DNA from: Procambarus clarkii
Taxonomy: Eukaryota; Arthropoda; Malacostraca; Decapoda; Cambaridae
Assembly: GCF_040958095.1 (NCBI RefSeq)
Contig: NC_091188.1
Coordinates: forward strand, 4,874,789 to 4,938,788
Direction: 5' to 3'
Length of the DNA stretch: 64,000 nt
Both the position numbers and the translations under genes were made by a program. Below the pieces are notes generated by a model that had not been told where the DNA came from, did not search any database, and saw only the letters and a list, made by a program, of their open reading frames with translations. Positions 45,795 through 58,304 of this stretch are shown here, one piece after another. The first letter of the stretch is position 1, and each line of letters starts with the position of its first letter.

Positions 45795-46152
45795 CCTGCC
45801 TCTAGCAGCCTGCCTCCAGCAGCCTGCCTCCAGCAGCCTGCCTCCAGCAGCCTGCCTTCCACAGCCTGCCTTCCACAGCCTGCCTTCCACAGCCTGCCTC
45901 CAGCAGTCTGCCTCCAGCAGCCTGCCTCCAGCAGCCTGCCTTCCACAGCCTGCCTTCCACAGCCTGCCTTCCACAGCCTGCCTCCAGCAGCCTGCCTTAC
46001 ACAGCCTGCCTCCAGCAGCCTGCCTCCAGCAGCCTGCCTCCAGCAGCCTGCCTCCAGCAGCCTGCCTCCAGCAGCCTGCCTCCAGCAGCCTGCCTCCAGC
46101 AGCCTGCCTCCAGCAGCCTGCCTCCAGCAGCCTGCCTCCAGCAGCCTGCCTT
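45795..46152. repeat. 14-bp minisatellite, about 25 units, with 84-bp higher-order block
   Basis: Unit CAGCCTGCCTCCAG with variant CAGCCTGCCTTCCA. Runs of three TTCCA units recur about 84 bp apart (six units), so blocks were amplified. Both strands stay open with a 14-residue period. Confidence 0.96.
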
Positions 46153-46490
46153 CTCATCACCATCACGCTCGTCTCCACATGAGTGTAATGGCTGATCTGG
46201 CTCGTCGACTCAAACGCCATTTGTCAATATCTTGGAGGTGGTAATGGTGCTGGTGCTGGTGGTGGAGGGAGTGGTAGACGTGGGGGGGGGGGGGGGGTGG
46301 TAGTAGTGGTGGTGGTGCTGGTGGTGGAGAGAGAGTGGTAGACATGGGGGTGGTAGTGGTGGTGATGCTAGTGGTGGAGGGAGAGTGGTAGACATGAGGG
46401 TGGTGGAAGTGGTGGTGATGCTGGTGGTAGAGGGAGTGGTAGACGTGGGGGGGTGGTAGTGGTGGTGGTGATATCGTGGTGGTGCTTAAG
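46153..46490. repeat. GGTGGT-rich imperfect minisatellite
   Basis: Irregular units of about 55-65 bp containing GGAGGGAGTGGTAGACGTGG or GAGAGTGGTAGACATG, separated by GGTGGTGCTGGTGG, mainly at 46236-46485. A poly-G run lies at about 46281-46296. Confidence 0.85.
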
Positions 46491-46577
46491 AATATTTACT
46501 TAAAAGTAACCATGGGAAAGTGAGGTCCAGTTAAGTAACGAAGTAAAAAAGTTAAGAAATGAAGTGAGACATGGAAG

Positions 46578-46638
46578 TGTGTGTGTGTGTGTACTCACCT
46601 ATTGGTGAGTATTGGTGAGTATACACACACACACACCA

Positions 46639-46714
<76 letters not shown>
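46578..46714. repeat. (GT)n with an internal (GT)/(AC) inverted repeat
   Basis: (GT)n, TACTCACC, then GGTGAGTA and (AC)n form an inverted repeat at about 46578-46636, followed by about 70 bp of (TG)n. TACTCACC/GGTGAGTA is also the junction seen where the LINE 3' ends meet (CA)n, so this may be a minimal remnant of two opposed LINE ends. Confidence 0.85.
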
Positions 46715-46718
<4 letters not shown>

Positions 46719-47133
46719 TATCCAGTCATTTATAAATAAATTGCATATTAACTGCAAAATATTTTTAAGGTTCCATCTCCAGGCTATTTTATTTTACAAC
46801 TGCCCTTACCCCCCCTCCCCTCCCCCCCCCACTAACGGGATCACCTCCCATAATGTGAACCCTCTTGAACGCGCCCACGGGAGCAACTCTTCCTCCGCTG
46901 GAAACCAATTAAAGGATTTTCTAAACAAAATGAATAGAACAAATGTTCAGTGTTCAGGTTGCCTCCTGATCCTCCCAAGCCAGTAATGAGCGTTATGTAA
47001 TCTAATCCTTCACCTGTTCAGGTTAAATTTGGATTAATTTTAATGAAGGAATTTGTCCTAAGTCTCTAATACGGGATAACGAGAGAGTTTGGGAGACGGG
47101 GAAAGGAAAGAGACGGTAGCCGAGACAGAACGG

Positions 47134-47135
<2 letters not shown>
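46715..47135. other. Low-copy DNA
   Basis: C-rich patch at about 46807-46831. Nothing else recognised. Confidence 0.4.

Positions 47136-47212
<77 letters not shown>
47136..47212. repeat. (GA)n microsatellite
   Basis: About 77 bp of GA. Confidence 0.97.
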
Positions 47213-47215
<3 letters not shown>

Positions 47216-47571
47216 GAAAGATTGGAAGAGATGAATAAAAGGGGGGAGAAAAGGTGGAATGGTATTCGAGACCAGACAATCTTAAAAATATCAATATGAG
47301 AGAGTTTTCTTAACTAGATATCTGGTCAATTGTAACGATATTTCAGAGTCAGTGTCTAAAGTTTGTAATGGATGTGATACAATGCTCGAGACCTACAAAA
47401 TACCGACTTTGGTAAACTCTACGTTGAATGGAGGAAATATTCTAGCAGCATCTTGCACTTATTGCAATTCTCGAACTGGCCTGATGTCCACACCTATTCT
47501 TGAAGAACAAGGAATTCGAACATTGGAATAGTTAAATAATATAACATTAGTTACAACAAGGTTAATAGGCC
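47213..47571. other. Low-copy DNA
   Basis: No feature supported. Confidence 0.4.
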
Positions 47572-47642
47572 GATGTTGTTGTTGTTAAAGATTTGCTACC
47601 TGGAACAAAGTTCCAAGTAGCACGGGCTATGGTGAGCCCGTA
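47572..47642 (-). repeat. Double-hairpin dispersed repeat, copy c
   Basis: GTTGTTGTTGTTAAAGATTTGCTACC, shown here in part, is followed by TGGAACAAAGTTCCA and ACGGGCTATGGTGAGCCCGT. It is tandem with copy d, 66 bp away. Confidence 0.85.
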
Positions 47643-47707
47643 GACAAAAGATAAATGGCTATAGATCTCACTCTCCAGTAAGAGGGATTCGAGTATTATT
47701 TATTACT

Positions 47708-47783
47708 CAATGTTATTGTTGTTGTAGATTCACTACCTGGAACAAAAAGTTCCAAGTAGCACGGGCTATGGTGAGCCCGTATA
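47708..47783 (-). repeat. Double-hairpin dispersed repeat, copy d
   Basis: Same organisation and orientation as copy c, with TGGAACAAAAAGTTCCA and ACGGGCTATGGTGAGCCCGT, ending in a short (TA)n. Confidence 0.87.
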
Positions 47784-48237
47784 TATATATTTTGTCACTC
47801 AAGCTTTTCCCGACATATCAGCTTAATTGTTAGGACACGAGAAGCATGAAAACGAGAGATTTGTACAGTGTTGTAGCAGGTCTTCAGGACTGAATACAAC
47901 GACTAGTTACCAGAGACACTGAGGAGAGAACCTCCGCCCCCATCCCAGACGGATACTTGGAATTATTCGGGATTTACTGTCACAAAGAGACGACGGCTTG
48001 TTGACAATCATTTTAAATCCCATTAAAATCAGTTCTGTGCCACATAAGCTGTGTGTTCAGAGTGATTTACTAATGTTTAGAACAATGCTGTTTACAACAG
48101 CTATAATGCTAGCAACGTGAGCTAGTTGGCCAATGTACTCATCTTTCCTGGTTCGCACATGTTATGCATGAATGAAATGATTCTGTAAGTCTGCATACAT
48201 CATACACCACTCTCAGTTTTGACCATGATCCATTAGA
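47784..48237. other. Low-copy DNA
   Basis: No feature supported. Confidence 0.4.
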
Positions 48238-48480
48238 GGAGCCGGTCGGCCGAGCGGACAGCACGCTGATCTTGTGATCCTGTGGTCCTGGGTTCGATCC
48301 CAGGCGCCGGCGAGAAACAATGGGCAGAGTTTCTTTCACCCTATGCCCCTGTTACATAGCAGTAAAATAGGTACCTGGGTGTTAGTCAGCTGTCACGGGC
48401 TGCTTCCTAGGGGTGGAGGCCTGGTCGAGGACCGGGCCGCGGGGACACTAAAAAGCCCCGAAATCATCTCAAGATATAAC
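48238..48480 (+). mobile_element. tRNA-derived SINE (main family)
   Basis: Full-length plus-strand copy, close to the 43367 and 59669 copies. ACCATGAT occurs on both sides (48222-48229 and 48479-48486), possibly a target duplication with a few extra bases at the 5' side. Confidence 0.94.
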
Positions 48481-49198
48481 CATGATATATAATGTATTTA
48501 TTATTTCGATCTTTGGATGTTATGCTCAGATTGGGTCTATCGTTTGAAGACCTATCCTCTAAACAATGGTTATTCAATTTCACCTTTTTTATATATAGAA
48601 TCTTTAAGATCTTTATAAATGTCTCGCAGTTACCTAATGAATGTCATAGCACACAGAGTCCGTCTCTAGGAGAACCCGAAGGACCGAGCCAGCGAGATGC
48701 AAGAAAGAGTTAGGCATTTAGTGTCCTTGGAAATAAATATTACAATTAGGAAGTCGAGGGACGAATTTTCTGCTGGAGTATAAGTCAGAAATATGAACTT
48801 AAGAACTGCCAGAGAGGAAAGCCTTTGTGGAGAGCTCAGACTGGGATCGGAAATATATATGGATCTAATTATGAAGAAAGAAATATGTGGGAGAAATAAT
48901 GAAATGGAGGTGGGGAATGGTTAATGGGAGGGGAAGGGGAGGGGATAGGGGGTGGAGAGAGTGGAGAGGGGAATGGAGAGGGGATGGAGGGAGTGGGAGG
49001 ATAGATGATGTCCGTATGATTTTTTTTCAGCTGTATTCTTGATGAATTCCTCGCTCCCTTTTATACCTATCAGGCTTGTATTTCGGTGCTTTCCAACTCA
49101 CCAGTTTTCAGTATTTTAATTACATGTTGCCAAAATTAGTACTTCAAATAAACATGTTTGAAAATGGCAAAGAAGAACATAAAAGATTTAGCAGTGAA
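48481..49198. other. Low-copy DNA
   Basis: GGGGA-rich patch at about 48905-48995. No gene. Confidence 0.4.
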
Positions 49199-49645
<447 letters not shown>

Positions 49646-49777
49646 TCAATGGATATCTATCCATTGATCAATGGATATCTATCCATTGATCAATGGATAT
49701 TTGATCCATTGATCTACTTGGGATACTCCTCTTGGTGTATCCCAAGAAGCGGGGTACACTAAGGAGTGTATCCCGCG
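49646..49777. repeat. Tandem palindromes and nested hairpins
   Basis: The perfect 22-bp palindrome TCAATGGATA-TC-TATCCATTGA occurs at 49646-49667 and again at 49668-49689, with an imperfect third unit to 49712. Two further hairpins follow: CTTGGGATAC / GTATCCCAAG and a GCGGGATACACT / AGTGTACCCCGC pair. Nothing comparable is seen elsewhere in the window. Confidence 0.9.
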
Positions 49778-49840
49778 TCTCGGTGTGTATATACACAGAA
49801 AGTTTACTTTAGCCACTACACATAAGGGGCATAACTGGCC

Positions 49841-50045
49841 GACCCCCTCACAGTGTTCAAGAGAGAACTGGATAAGCACCTTCAAAGGATACCTGATCAA
49901 CCAGGCTGTGACTCATACGTCAGGCTGCGAGCAGCCGCGTCCAACAGCCTGGTTGATCAGTCCGGCAACCAGGAGGCCTGGTCGACGACCGGGCCGCGGG
50001 GACGCTAAGCCCCGGAAGCACCTCAAGGTAACCTCAAGGTAAGGT
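49841..50045 (+). pseudogene. LINE 3' end: last codons plus 3' tail shared with the SINE
   Basis: The frame 49841-50008 reads DPLTVFKRELDKHLQRIPDQ and then PGCD...LVDQ, stopping at TAA (50006-50008). FK..LD.(H/Y)L is the usual last motif of jockey/CR1-like LINE ORF2. The final part of this coding segment and the 3' tail (GGCCTGGTCGACGACCGGGC, CGCGGGGACGCTAAGCCCCG, CACCTCAAGGTAACCTCAAG) are homologous to the last ~65 bp of the main SINE. It is 5' truncated just upstream, where the frame has a stop. Confidence 0.85.
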
Positions 50046-50809
50046 AGTCCTAGACTAAATTCAGGGCTAAAGTGTATATGATGCCTGGTCAATAAGCTTA
50101 CGTGGTGTCCTTATTAATGACCTTCCATAGATTGATTGACCTTAAGCCCAACACAAAACCAAACCAAAGTCCAAGATCAAAAAAATTTGTTATACTAGCA
50201 ATCATAGCAGCTGGCAAAATGGACGTGATGTCACGTTTTCTATCTGTGGGTCCTCTGTTAGGTTAGGATCGGGCACAATTTTTGTACATCGGTTTCATGA
50301 CGTAGTGAACGCTGAAGAGGGCGAGATGCCTATTCGCTCCTCTCCCTCCTTTTCTCTTCCGAATGCTCCCCCCCCACACAACTAACACCCCCTCCCCCAA
50401 ACAACCCCCCCCCCCCTCTCCTTCTAGCATTCCCCCCCTCCTTTAATAAATCTCCCCCCACACCCCCCTCCCCCACCAACGTTGCTTTGTGGAGAGTTCA
50501 CTATAATTCTCCGTCCCCCCCAGTCCCCCATCCCCCCCTCCCTCCTCCCCCCCACCAAACCAGTCCACCGAGGCCTTTGGGGTAATTCCTTAGTAGTCAT
50601 TTAATCACAAACTCTACACCTTTCTTACGTTCTTGTAATTGCTTCAGCAACAATGAAAAATGTTTCTGAAGTTGCAGAGATTGCAAGCTCTTTTTTTTTT
50701 TTTAGGGGGGGGGCCTTTTTTTTGCCATTATTTTCATAACTAGCGTTTATGTACACCAGAGGGATCAAATGGTTCGAGGCTGGCATTGTCAAAATACAGC
50801 CTGTATTTA

Positions 50810-50815
<6 letters not shown>
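50046..50815. other. Low-copy DNA with C-rich block
   Basis: Multiple C-runs at about 50368-50555. A short TTAGGTTAGG lies at about 50260. No gene recognised. Confidence 0.45.

Positions 50816-50890
<75 letters not shown>
50816..50890. repeat. (TA)n(TG)n microsatellite
   Basis: About 60 bp of TA followed by a short TG run. Confidence 0.96.
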
Positions 50891-50926
50891 ATATCACGAA
50901 AATAAACACGTGATTAAGAATGTGAC

Positions 50927-51088
50927 AATGTCAGACCACGGAGGAAAATGAAACAGGAAATTTCCTTAAGTACTTTCGTATATGAAATACATCTTCAGAA
51001 GGAATCATCTTCCTTCTGAAGATGTATTTAAAATACGAAAGTACTTAAGGAAATTTCCTGTTTCATTTTCCTCCGTGGTCTGACATTG

Positions 51089-51090
<2 letters not shown>
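50927..51090. mobile_element. Second snapback element inside (TA)n
   Basis: The left arm begins TGACAATGTCAGACCACGGA and the right arm ends TCCGTGGTCTGACATTGTCA. Arms of about 80 bp are near-perfect complements (including GGAAATTTCCTTAAGTACTT and TCTTCAGAAGGAA) around a 4-nt centre TCAT. The sequence is unrelated to the 7150 family. A (TA)n tract abuts the right arm; a short unique leader separates the left arm from the left (TA)n. Confidence 0.9.

Positions 51091-51168
<78 letters not shown>
51091..51168. repeat. (TA)n microsatellite
   Basis: Joins the snapback element to copy B of the TTAGG-bearing TIR element. Confidence 0.97.
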
Positions 51169-51171
<3 letters not shown>

Positions 51172-51557
51172 GTACCTAGTAGCCAGAACGTACTTCTCTG
51201 CCTACTATGCAAGGCCCGATTTGCCTAATAAGCCAAGTTTTCATGAATTAATTGTTTTTCGACTACCTAACCTACCTAACCTAACCTAACCTAACTTTTT
51301 CGGCTACCTAACCTAACCTAACCTATAAAGATAGGTTAGGTTAGGTTAGGTAGGGTTGGTTAGGTTCGGTCATATATCTACGTTAATTTTAACTCCAATA
51401 AGAAAAAATTGACCTCATACATAATGAAATTGGTAGCTTTATCATTTCATAAGAAAAAAATTAGAAAAAATATATTAATTCAGGAAAACTTGGCTTATTA
51501 GGCAAATCGGGCCTTGCATAGTAGGCCAAAAAGTGAGTTCTGGCTACTAGGTACGAC
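51169..51557 (+). mobile_element. TTAGG-bearing TIR element, copy B
   Basis: Same termini as copy A (GTCGTACCTAGTAGCCAGAA and complement) in opposite orientation. CCTAA blocks lie at about 51272-51325 and TTAGG blocks at about 51334-51365, forming an internal inverted repeat. Confidence 0.93.
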
Positions 51558-51563
51558 ATATAT

Positions 51564-51636
<73 letters not shown>

Positions 51637-51641
51637 GTATA

Positions 51642-51731
<90 letters not shown>
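51558..51731. repeat. (TA)n microsatellite with TGTA steps
   Basis: About 170 bp of TA following the TIR element. Confidence 0.97.
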
Positions 51732-51735
<4 letters not shown>

Positions 51736-51975
51736 TATGCCTAATTTGAAGATTAAAATAGGCATATGTAAAATGGAAATAGACACATAGACATGTGGAT
51801 ATAGAGCTTACGATGGGTTACATAGAGCTACAGTTGAGTGTAGGGAGAGAAATTCAGGAATAGAGACAGAGCTGCGAATCAGAATTCCTTCACGGTTTTG
51901 TGATTTCACAAGAGGAATTGAGATTATTTAAATATTTCTGATATACTGGCCAGCTAGAGCCGGAGCCAGAGCCAG
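51732..51975. other. Low-copy spacer
   Basis: No feature supported. Confidence 0.4.
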
Positions 51976-52062
51976 CCAGACAGACAGTCAAGACTAGCCA
52001 GTCAAGACTAGCCAGTCAAGACTAGCCAGTCAACACTAGCCAGTCAACACTTACCAGTCAAC
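51976..52062. repeat. 14-bp tandem repeat, about 6 units
   Basis: Unit AGTCAAGACTAGCC with AGTCAACACTAGCC variants on the right. Confidence 0.92.
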
Positions 52063-52148
52063 AACCAGCATCATCCATTTTCCATCATCGACAATCACTG
52101 GGAAAAAAAGAGGATCCTATTTCTTTTGTCACTGATATATCTCCAACA

Positions 52149-52176
52149 GTGTGTGTGAGTGTGTGTGTGTGTGTGT

Positions 52177-52228
<52 letters not shown>
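52149..52228. repeat. (GT)n microsatellite
   Basis: About 80 bp of GT with two interruptions. Confidence 0.97.
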
Positions 52229-52232
<4 letters not shown>

Positions 52233-52393
52233 TGCCTGTAAACTTTCAATCTATTTACAAATTCCTCTCCCTTCCTCCACCAATATAGTCTAGGTTTAAT
52301 GTCCCCTCCAAAGCAAATCAGCAGCGAAGCTGAGCTTTCTTCCATTAGCAGACAGCTATCTCCCTTCGTCTGCAGCTGAACATCTTCCTTATA
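52229..52393. other. Short spacer
   Basis: No feature supported. Confidence 0.35.
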
Positions 52394-52463
52394 TGCCTCT
52401 ACACAGGACCACACAATGCCTCTACACAGGACCACACAATGCCTCTCCATAGGACCACACAAA
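52394..52463. repeat. 23-bp tandem repeat, 3 units
   Basis: Units at 52394, 52417 and 52440 with core CTCTACACAGGACCACACAA; the third has CCATAGG. Confidence 0.92.
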
Positions 52464-52659
52464 ACCCTCTTCATCACACCAGTACCGTAAATTCTCCAGA
52501 GTGTGGGGTTGAACTATCATCTTGAAGTACTCGGAACTACCCCCCTCGGGCTCATGCTAAAAATGTCCTGCATATCTTTCGCTGGTCCTGTGTTCCGTCT
52601 AAGGAGCACTAGTGGAACACTAGGGGAGGCACCAGTGGAACAGCAGTGGAGGTACCAGT
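52464..52659. other. Short spacer
   Basis: Small direct repeats of (A)CCAGTGGAAC at about 52606-52640. Nothing else. Confidence 0.4.
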
Positions 52660-52684
52660 ATATATATATATGTATGTATATATA

Positions 52685-52763
<79 letters not shown>

Positions 52764-52766
52764 ATA
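52660..52766. repeat. (TA)n microsatellite, interrupted
   Basis: TA repeat with TGTATG, TGA and AAAT interruptions. Confidence 0.94.
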
Positions 52767-53681
52767 TTTGTATATATCCTTATCTCTCACAGTCTTATAC
52801 TTTTTTTTTCATCTAAAGCTCTACTTTTGACTCTCTTCCCACCCTATACATTATCATCTCTCTTTCCTCTCTATTCGCTGTCCTTTCCCAGCTTATACTG
52901 TAATATACCCACCTAGACCCAGTCCTCTCTCACCCACACAACATCCCCCACTCCACCCTATTCCCTCCCACTCCACCTAATCCCTATTCCATCGTACCCA
53001 CCCTATACCCTGCCCTCTCTCTCTCTCACCCCAATCCCCTTTGATCTTCAGTCTCGCAGATTGCAGGGAAAGTGACGTCCCTTGTTTCCGCCGGATCTTT
53101 TGTGTTTAATTCGACCTCTCAGCGTCCATCTCTTACGGGCTCTCAGCTACACTTCGATGGCTCTCAGCGCTCCTCCTATCCAGAGGCTTTTCAGCGCACC
53201 TTCTGCCCCCCAACAAGGTATTGAAATCCGCTCCAACTCCGTGTCCACGGTCTCAGGGTTTCGTTTCTGCTCTAGGATTGTGAGCTTGAGGTGGGTCAGT
53301 GGTGTTACAGAAGGAAGCATTCAGCCGCAGGTCATTGCATCGAGTCGAGTCATTGCATTGGAGGTCAAGTAATTTTCCGTTAACTTTGTTTCCTGAACAT
53401 GGCAAAAAAAATTTTTTTTAGCACTGATTTAATAATAATCCAAATATAGTTCGGAATCCCTTTCTCTTGATGACCTGGAATCTGAGACTGTTGGAAGAAG
53501 AGCTGAAATGCATTAAATTGCCAAAGTCACAGTAAATAATCAGAGTTACATGTCGACATTATATCCCTTCTGTGGTTCCAACGATGTGGTGTTTACTCCC
53601 GCCCCCCTTTTTACAGTCCTAATGGTTTGTGTGTTGTAGAGGAAGAATGTGTGTCTGTGTTTGTGTGGATAGAGGGAGAAT

Positions 53682-53686
<5 letters not shown>
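52767..53686. other. Low-copy DNA, pyrimidine-rich on the left
   Basis: CCCACTCCACC-type patches at about 52920-53000. The frame 53082-53372 has no recognisable domain. Confidence 0.4.

Positions 53687-53758
<72 letters not shown>
53687..53758. repeat. (GT)n microsatellite at LINE 3' terminus
   Basis: GT repeat that directly follows, in minus-strand reading, the GGTGAGTA end of the LINE at 53759. Confidence 0.97.
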
Positions 53759-53762
<4 letters not shown>

Positions 53763-53887
53763 CACCGGCTCTTTGATTCTGTCTCTCAACCGTCAATCAA
53801 CAGGTGTACAGATTCCTGAGCCTATTGGGCTCTATCATATCTACACTTGAAACTGTGCATGGAGTCAGCCCATACCACATCAAATCC

Positions 53888-53889
<2 letters not shown>
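53759..53889 (-). mobile_element. LINE 3' end, minus-strand copy
   Basis: Reverse complement of the 40274-40420 region: TACTCACCGGCTCTTTG, CTCAACCGTCAATCAACAGG, AGGCTCAATAGG-complement and TTGAAACTGTGCATGGAGTC (DSMHSFKCRYDRAQ on the minus strand). Bounded by (GT)n on both sides. Confidence 0.87.

Positions 53890-53969
<80 letters not shown>
53890..53969. repeat. (GT)n microsatellite
   Basis: About 80 bp of GT on the other side of the LINE 3' end. Confidence 0.97.
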
Positions 53970-53976
<7 letters not shown>

Positions 53977-54487
53977 TGTATGCACGTGGGTCCTGCCAAA
54001 CTTTCCTCATATCCTCTCTCACACACTGAATAACTTTACGGTAAGCCCCGGAAAAGTTACCTTTTAGCTACTGGATCACCAGAGGGAAAATTATTGCAAG
54101 AATGATCAATATCGCTTTTAAAAGACATCGAATCAATGAATTTAAAATGAACCACCACCAGGTGTGTAGATTTTGGGTACAGAGACACTGCACCTTCAAC
54201 TGTATCAAAACTTTATGTAGTTTTACTCATAATGTGTTTATTCTGTCATAACAAATTATTATGCAAATAGTTGTATGGTCTAATACACATAAATAATGGT
54301 TTTTATGAAAATTTTGAAAATTTCTATTAGAAATACTACGTGAATAGGTTAAGCATACGATACGTTTACATAGGCTTAAATAGGTCTAATTCTTGTTGCT
54401 TTCAAGTGTTTAGTATTGTTTATAAAGTTGTGGTTCAGCTAAAAATTATTAAATAATATAAACTGTACACTGTTTTATGTATATGCA

Positions 54488-54491
<4 letters not shown>
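53970..54491. other. AT-rich low-copy DNA
   Basis: No feature supported. Confidence 0.4.

Positions 54492-54516
<25 letters not shown>
54492..54516. repeat. Short (TA)n
   Basis: About 25 bp of TA immediately left of copy C of the TIR element. Confidence 0.95.
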
Positions 54517-56261
<1,745 letters not shown>

Positions 56262-56455
56262 TAGCCTTAGTTGGCAGGCAGTGGCAATATCAGTTATAGG
56301 GGTCAATTTGTAACCATGGTATGCTGTTCCCACTTGAATTCCGACGACCCCAACCAACCTACGTCCATTCCGTTCCCCAGACCGTGCACCCTGCACAGCT
56401 GCGCGAGGCTAGCCACAAGCATCTAGCCTCAAACATTGGACAGACAAACAGACGT
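56262..56455 (+). repeat. Diverged dispersed repeat, copy 3 (weak)
   Basis: Shares only AGCATCTAGCCTCAAAC and loose flanking similarity with the copies at 12115 and 32424. The boundary is approximate. Confidence 0.35.
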
Positions 56456-57752
56456 TCTTTCTTGTAGTGTATATATAAATATATATATATTCATATACAC
56501 ATGTATTAGGTTTCGTAATGACACATGACGACTTTCAGATATTGCATGTCACTAAACTTTTTCTAAGTATCGTTCAAGTCGAGCTTCTTGATAATATAAC
56601 CATTTAAAACTATTTATAAACAACTTAAAACTATAAGAAAAGATGTTCTTATACTTAATTGCAATTTTTTCGACAGGTAAATAGCAAATAAATCCTTTGT
56701 ATATTCTGCTTCAATTTGTAATTAAATTATAACTTCTAATTGCCAAATTCTTCTTTCACAGGTAAGCGCAGGTGCATCTGAAGATTTCGTTCTTAGAAGA
56801 ATAACATGAAGACTAACTTACTGTTGATAGGCAAGTGTTATCATTGTATTTTCTTATATATATAGTATATATGAGTGATTAAGCTACCAAAATTCCTGGT
56901 CATTCTGAGTTTTAGGAGAAGTAAACACAACAAGAATAACTGTATGATGAGTTATGTGTTCATCATATCGTTCCTGCCTGGAACACCTTCGTGTGAGATC
57001 TATATATATTCGTGTATAAATATATGGAAGATGTACACGGATAGAAATGAGGTAGAGATTAGGTGAATCAAGCCGTGGTACTCAGGTGATTGTGAGTGGG
57101 AGAGGTTTTCTCTGCTACGACGCCATGTTACTGGTCGAGGTCTAAGTCCTCAGTGAGGGTAATGATGCAAAGTCAGTATTCTGAATACATGCATAAGGTC
57201 TCGTTTTCTTTGACGAGGATAGCTTCCAGCATTAGCAATCAGCCGTCAGTGGCGATATCAAGTATTTTACTGCGTTTCTCGAGCATTTTCTAGTGAGTGC
57301 CACAATGACATCATTACGCTTGCGGTGGAGTTTTGAAGGTCCTGCTTGTAGGTTGATAAATCCTAGTCCAGAGTACGACGCAATCAATGCAAAAATTATA
57401 TTATAATATTCAGTGACAGGAAAGAGACCATTAGCTCAATATAATTTAAAATACGCTCCAATCGAAATTACTCAGTGACCCCTCAAAAAAATAAAAAACC
57501 AGCCACGAAGCGGCGGGGGAAGTTTTCAAGAGTCCACGAACATTTTTCCCCGTGAAAATTGAGTTATTGTAGCGCCAGCTGGATGGTTATGATAAAGTGA
57601 ATGGCGGTAAATTTTAGATTTCGTCGTGATGCCGCAACTTGTCCTCTGGCTGTGTGATTTGCGTACAATATCGTGCTCGGGAGGGGGTGAAATGCGTGCA
57701 AGTGCGTGCGTATCATGTCGTCCTCAGTAGGGTATGATATGTGTACATCATG
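56456..57752. other. Low-copy AT-rich DNA (right half)
   Basis: No gene or repeat recognised. Frames at 56875-57066 and 57096-57293 have no domain. Confidence 0.4.
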
Positions 57753-57910
57753 GTGCGTATCAGACCCCTCACATGATGGTGCGTCTTGCGTGCAATATAG
57801 TGCGTATCAGACCCCTCACATGATGGTGCGTCTTGCGTGCAATATAGTGCGTATCAGACCCCTCACATGATGGCGTGTCTTGCGTGCAATATAGTACATA
57901 TCAGACCCGT
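57753..57910. repeat. 47-bp tandem repeat, about 3.4 units
   Basis: Units start at 57753, 57800, 57847 and (partial, mutated) 57894 with GTGCGTATCAGACCCCTCAC. They contain GCGTCTTGCGTGCAATATA. Confidence 0.94.
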
Positions 57911-58304
57911 CCTCCAGCGCAAATAAGTAGTCACACATCCACATACCGCTGCGTAGGAACGCTGTATTGTTTCAAGCGTAGGTTAAACATATATAAACGA
58001 GTGTTTAGGTATGTATATAAATATTTTAATTACCTTAGAAGAGAACACGAAACGACGAAGACATATTGTGGAATAAACCAGGTTTGGAAAGAGGAACAGT
58101 AAATTAATTTATAATATTGCTCACAGACATAGTTTGCGTGAGTAGGTGGATGAATTAAATCGAAGGACAGGCGAATTACATGAGTAATTGTGATTGTAAT
58201 TGTGAGTAGAACCTTCACGAGTGGGTCAATAGGCATTGTACAGCCTTTCTATCCTCATGTCCACCTGTGATAAGGGCGTGAGGTATGCTTGCTTGGTTAA
58301 GGCA
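57911..58304. other. AT-rich low-copy DNA
   Basis: No feature supported. Confidence 0.4.

Noticed and set aside
51250..51365. True telomere or interstitial telomere fusion
   Set aside because: The TTAGG/CCTAA runs are short, in opposed blocks, and at the same place in every copy of a TIR element.
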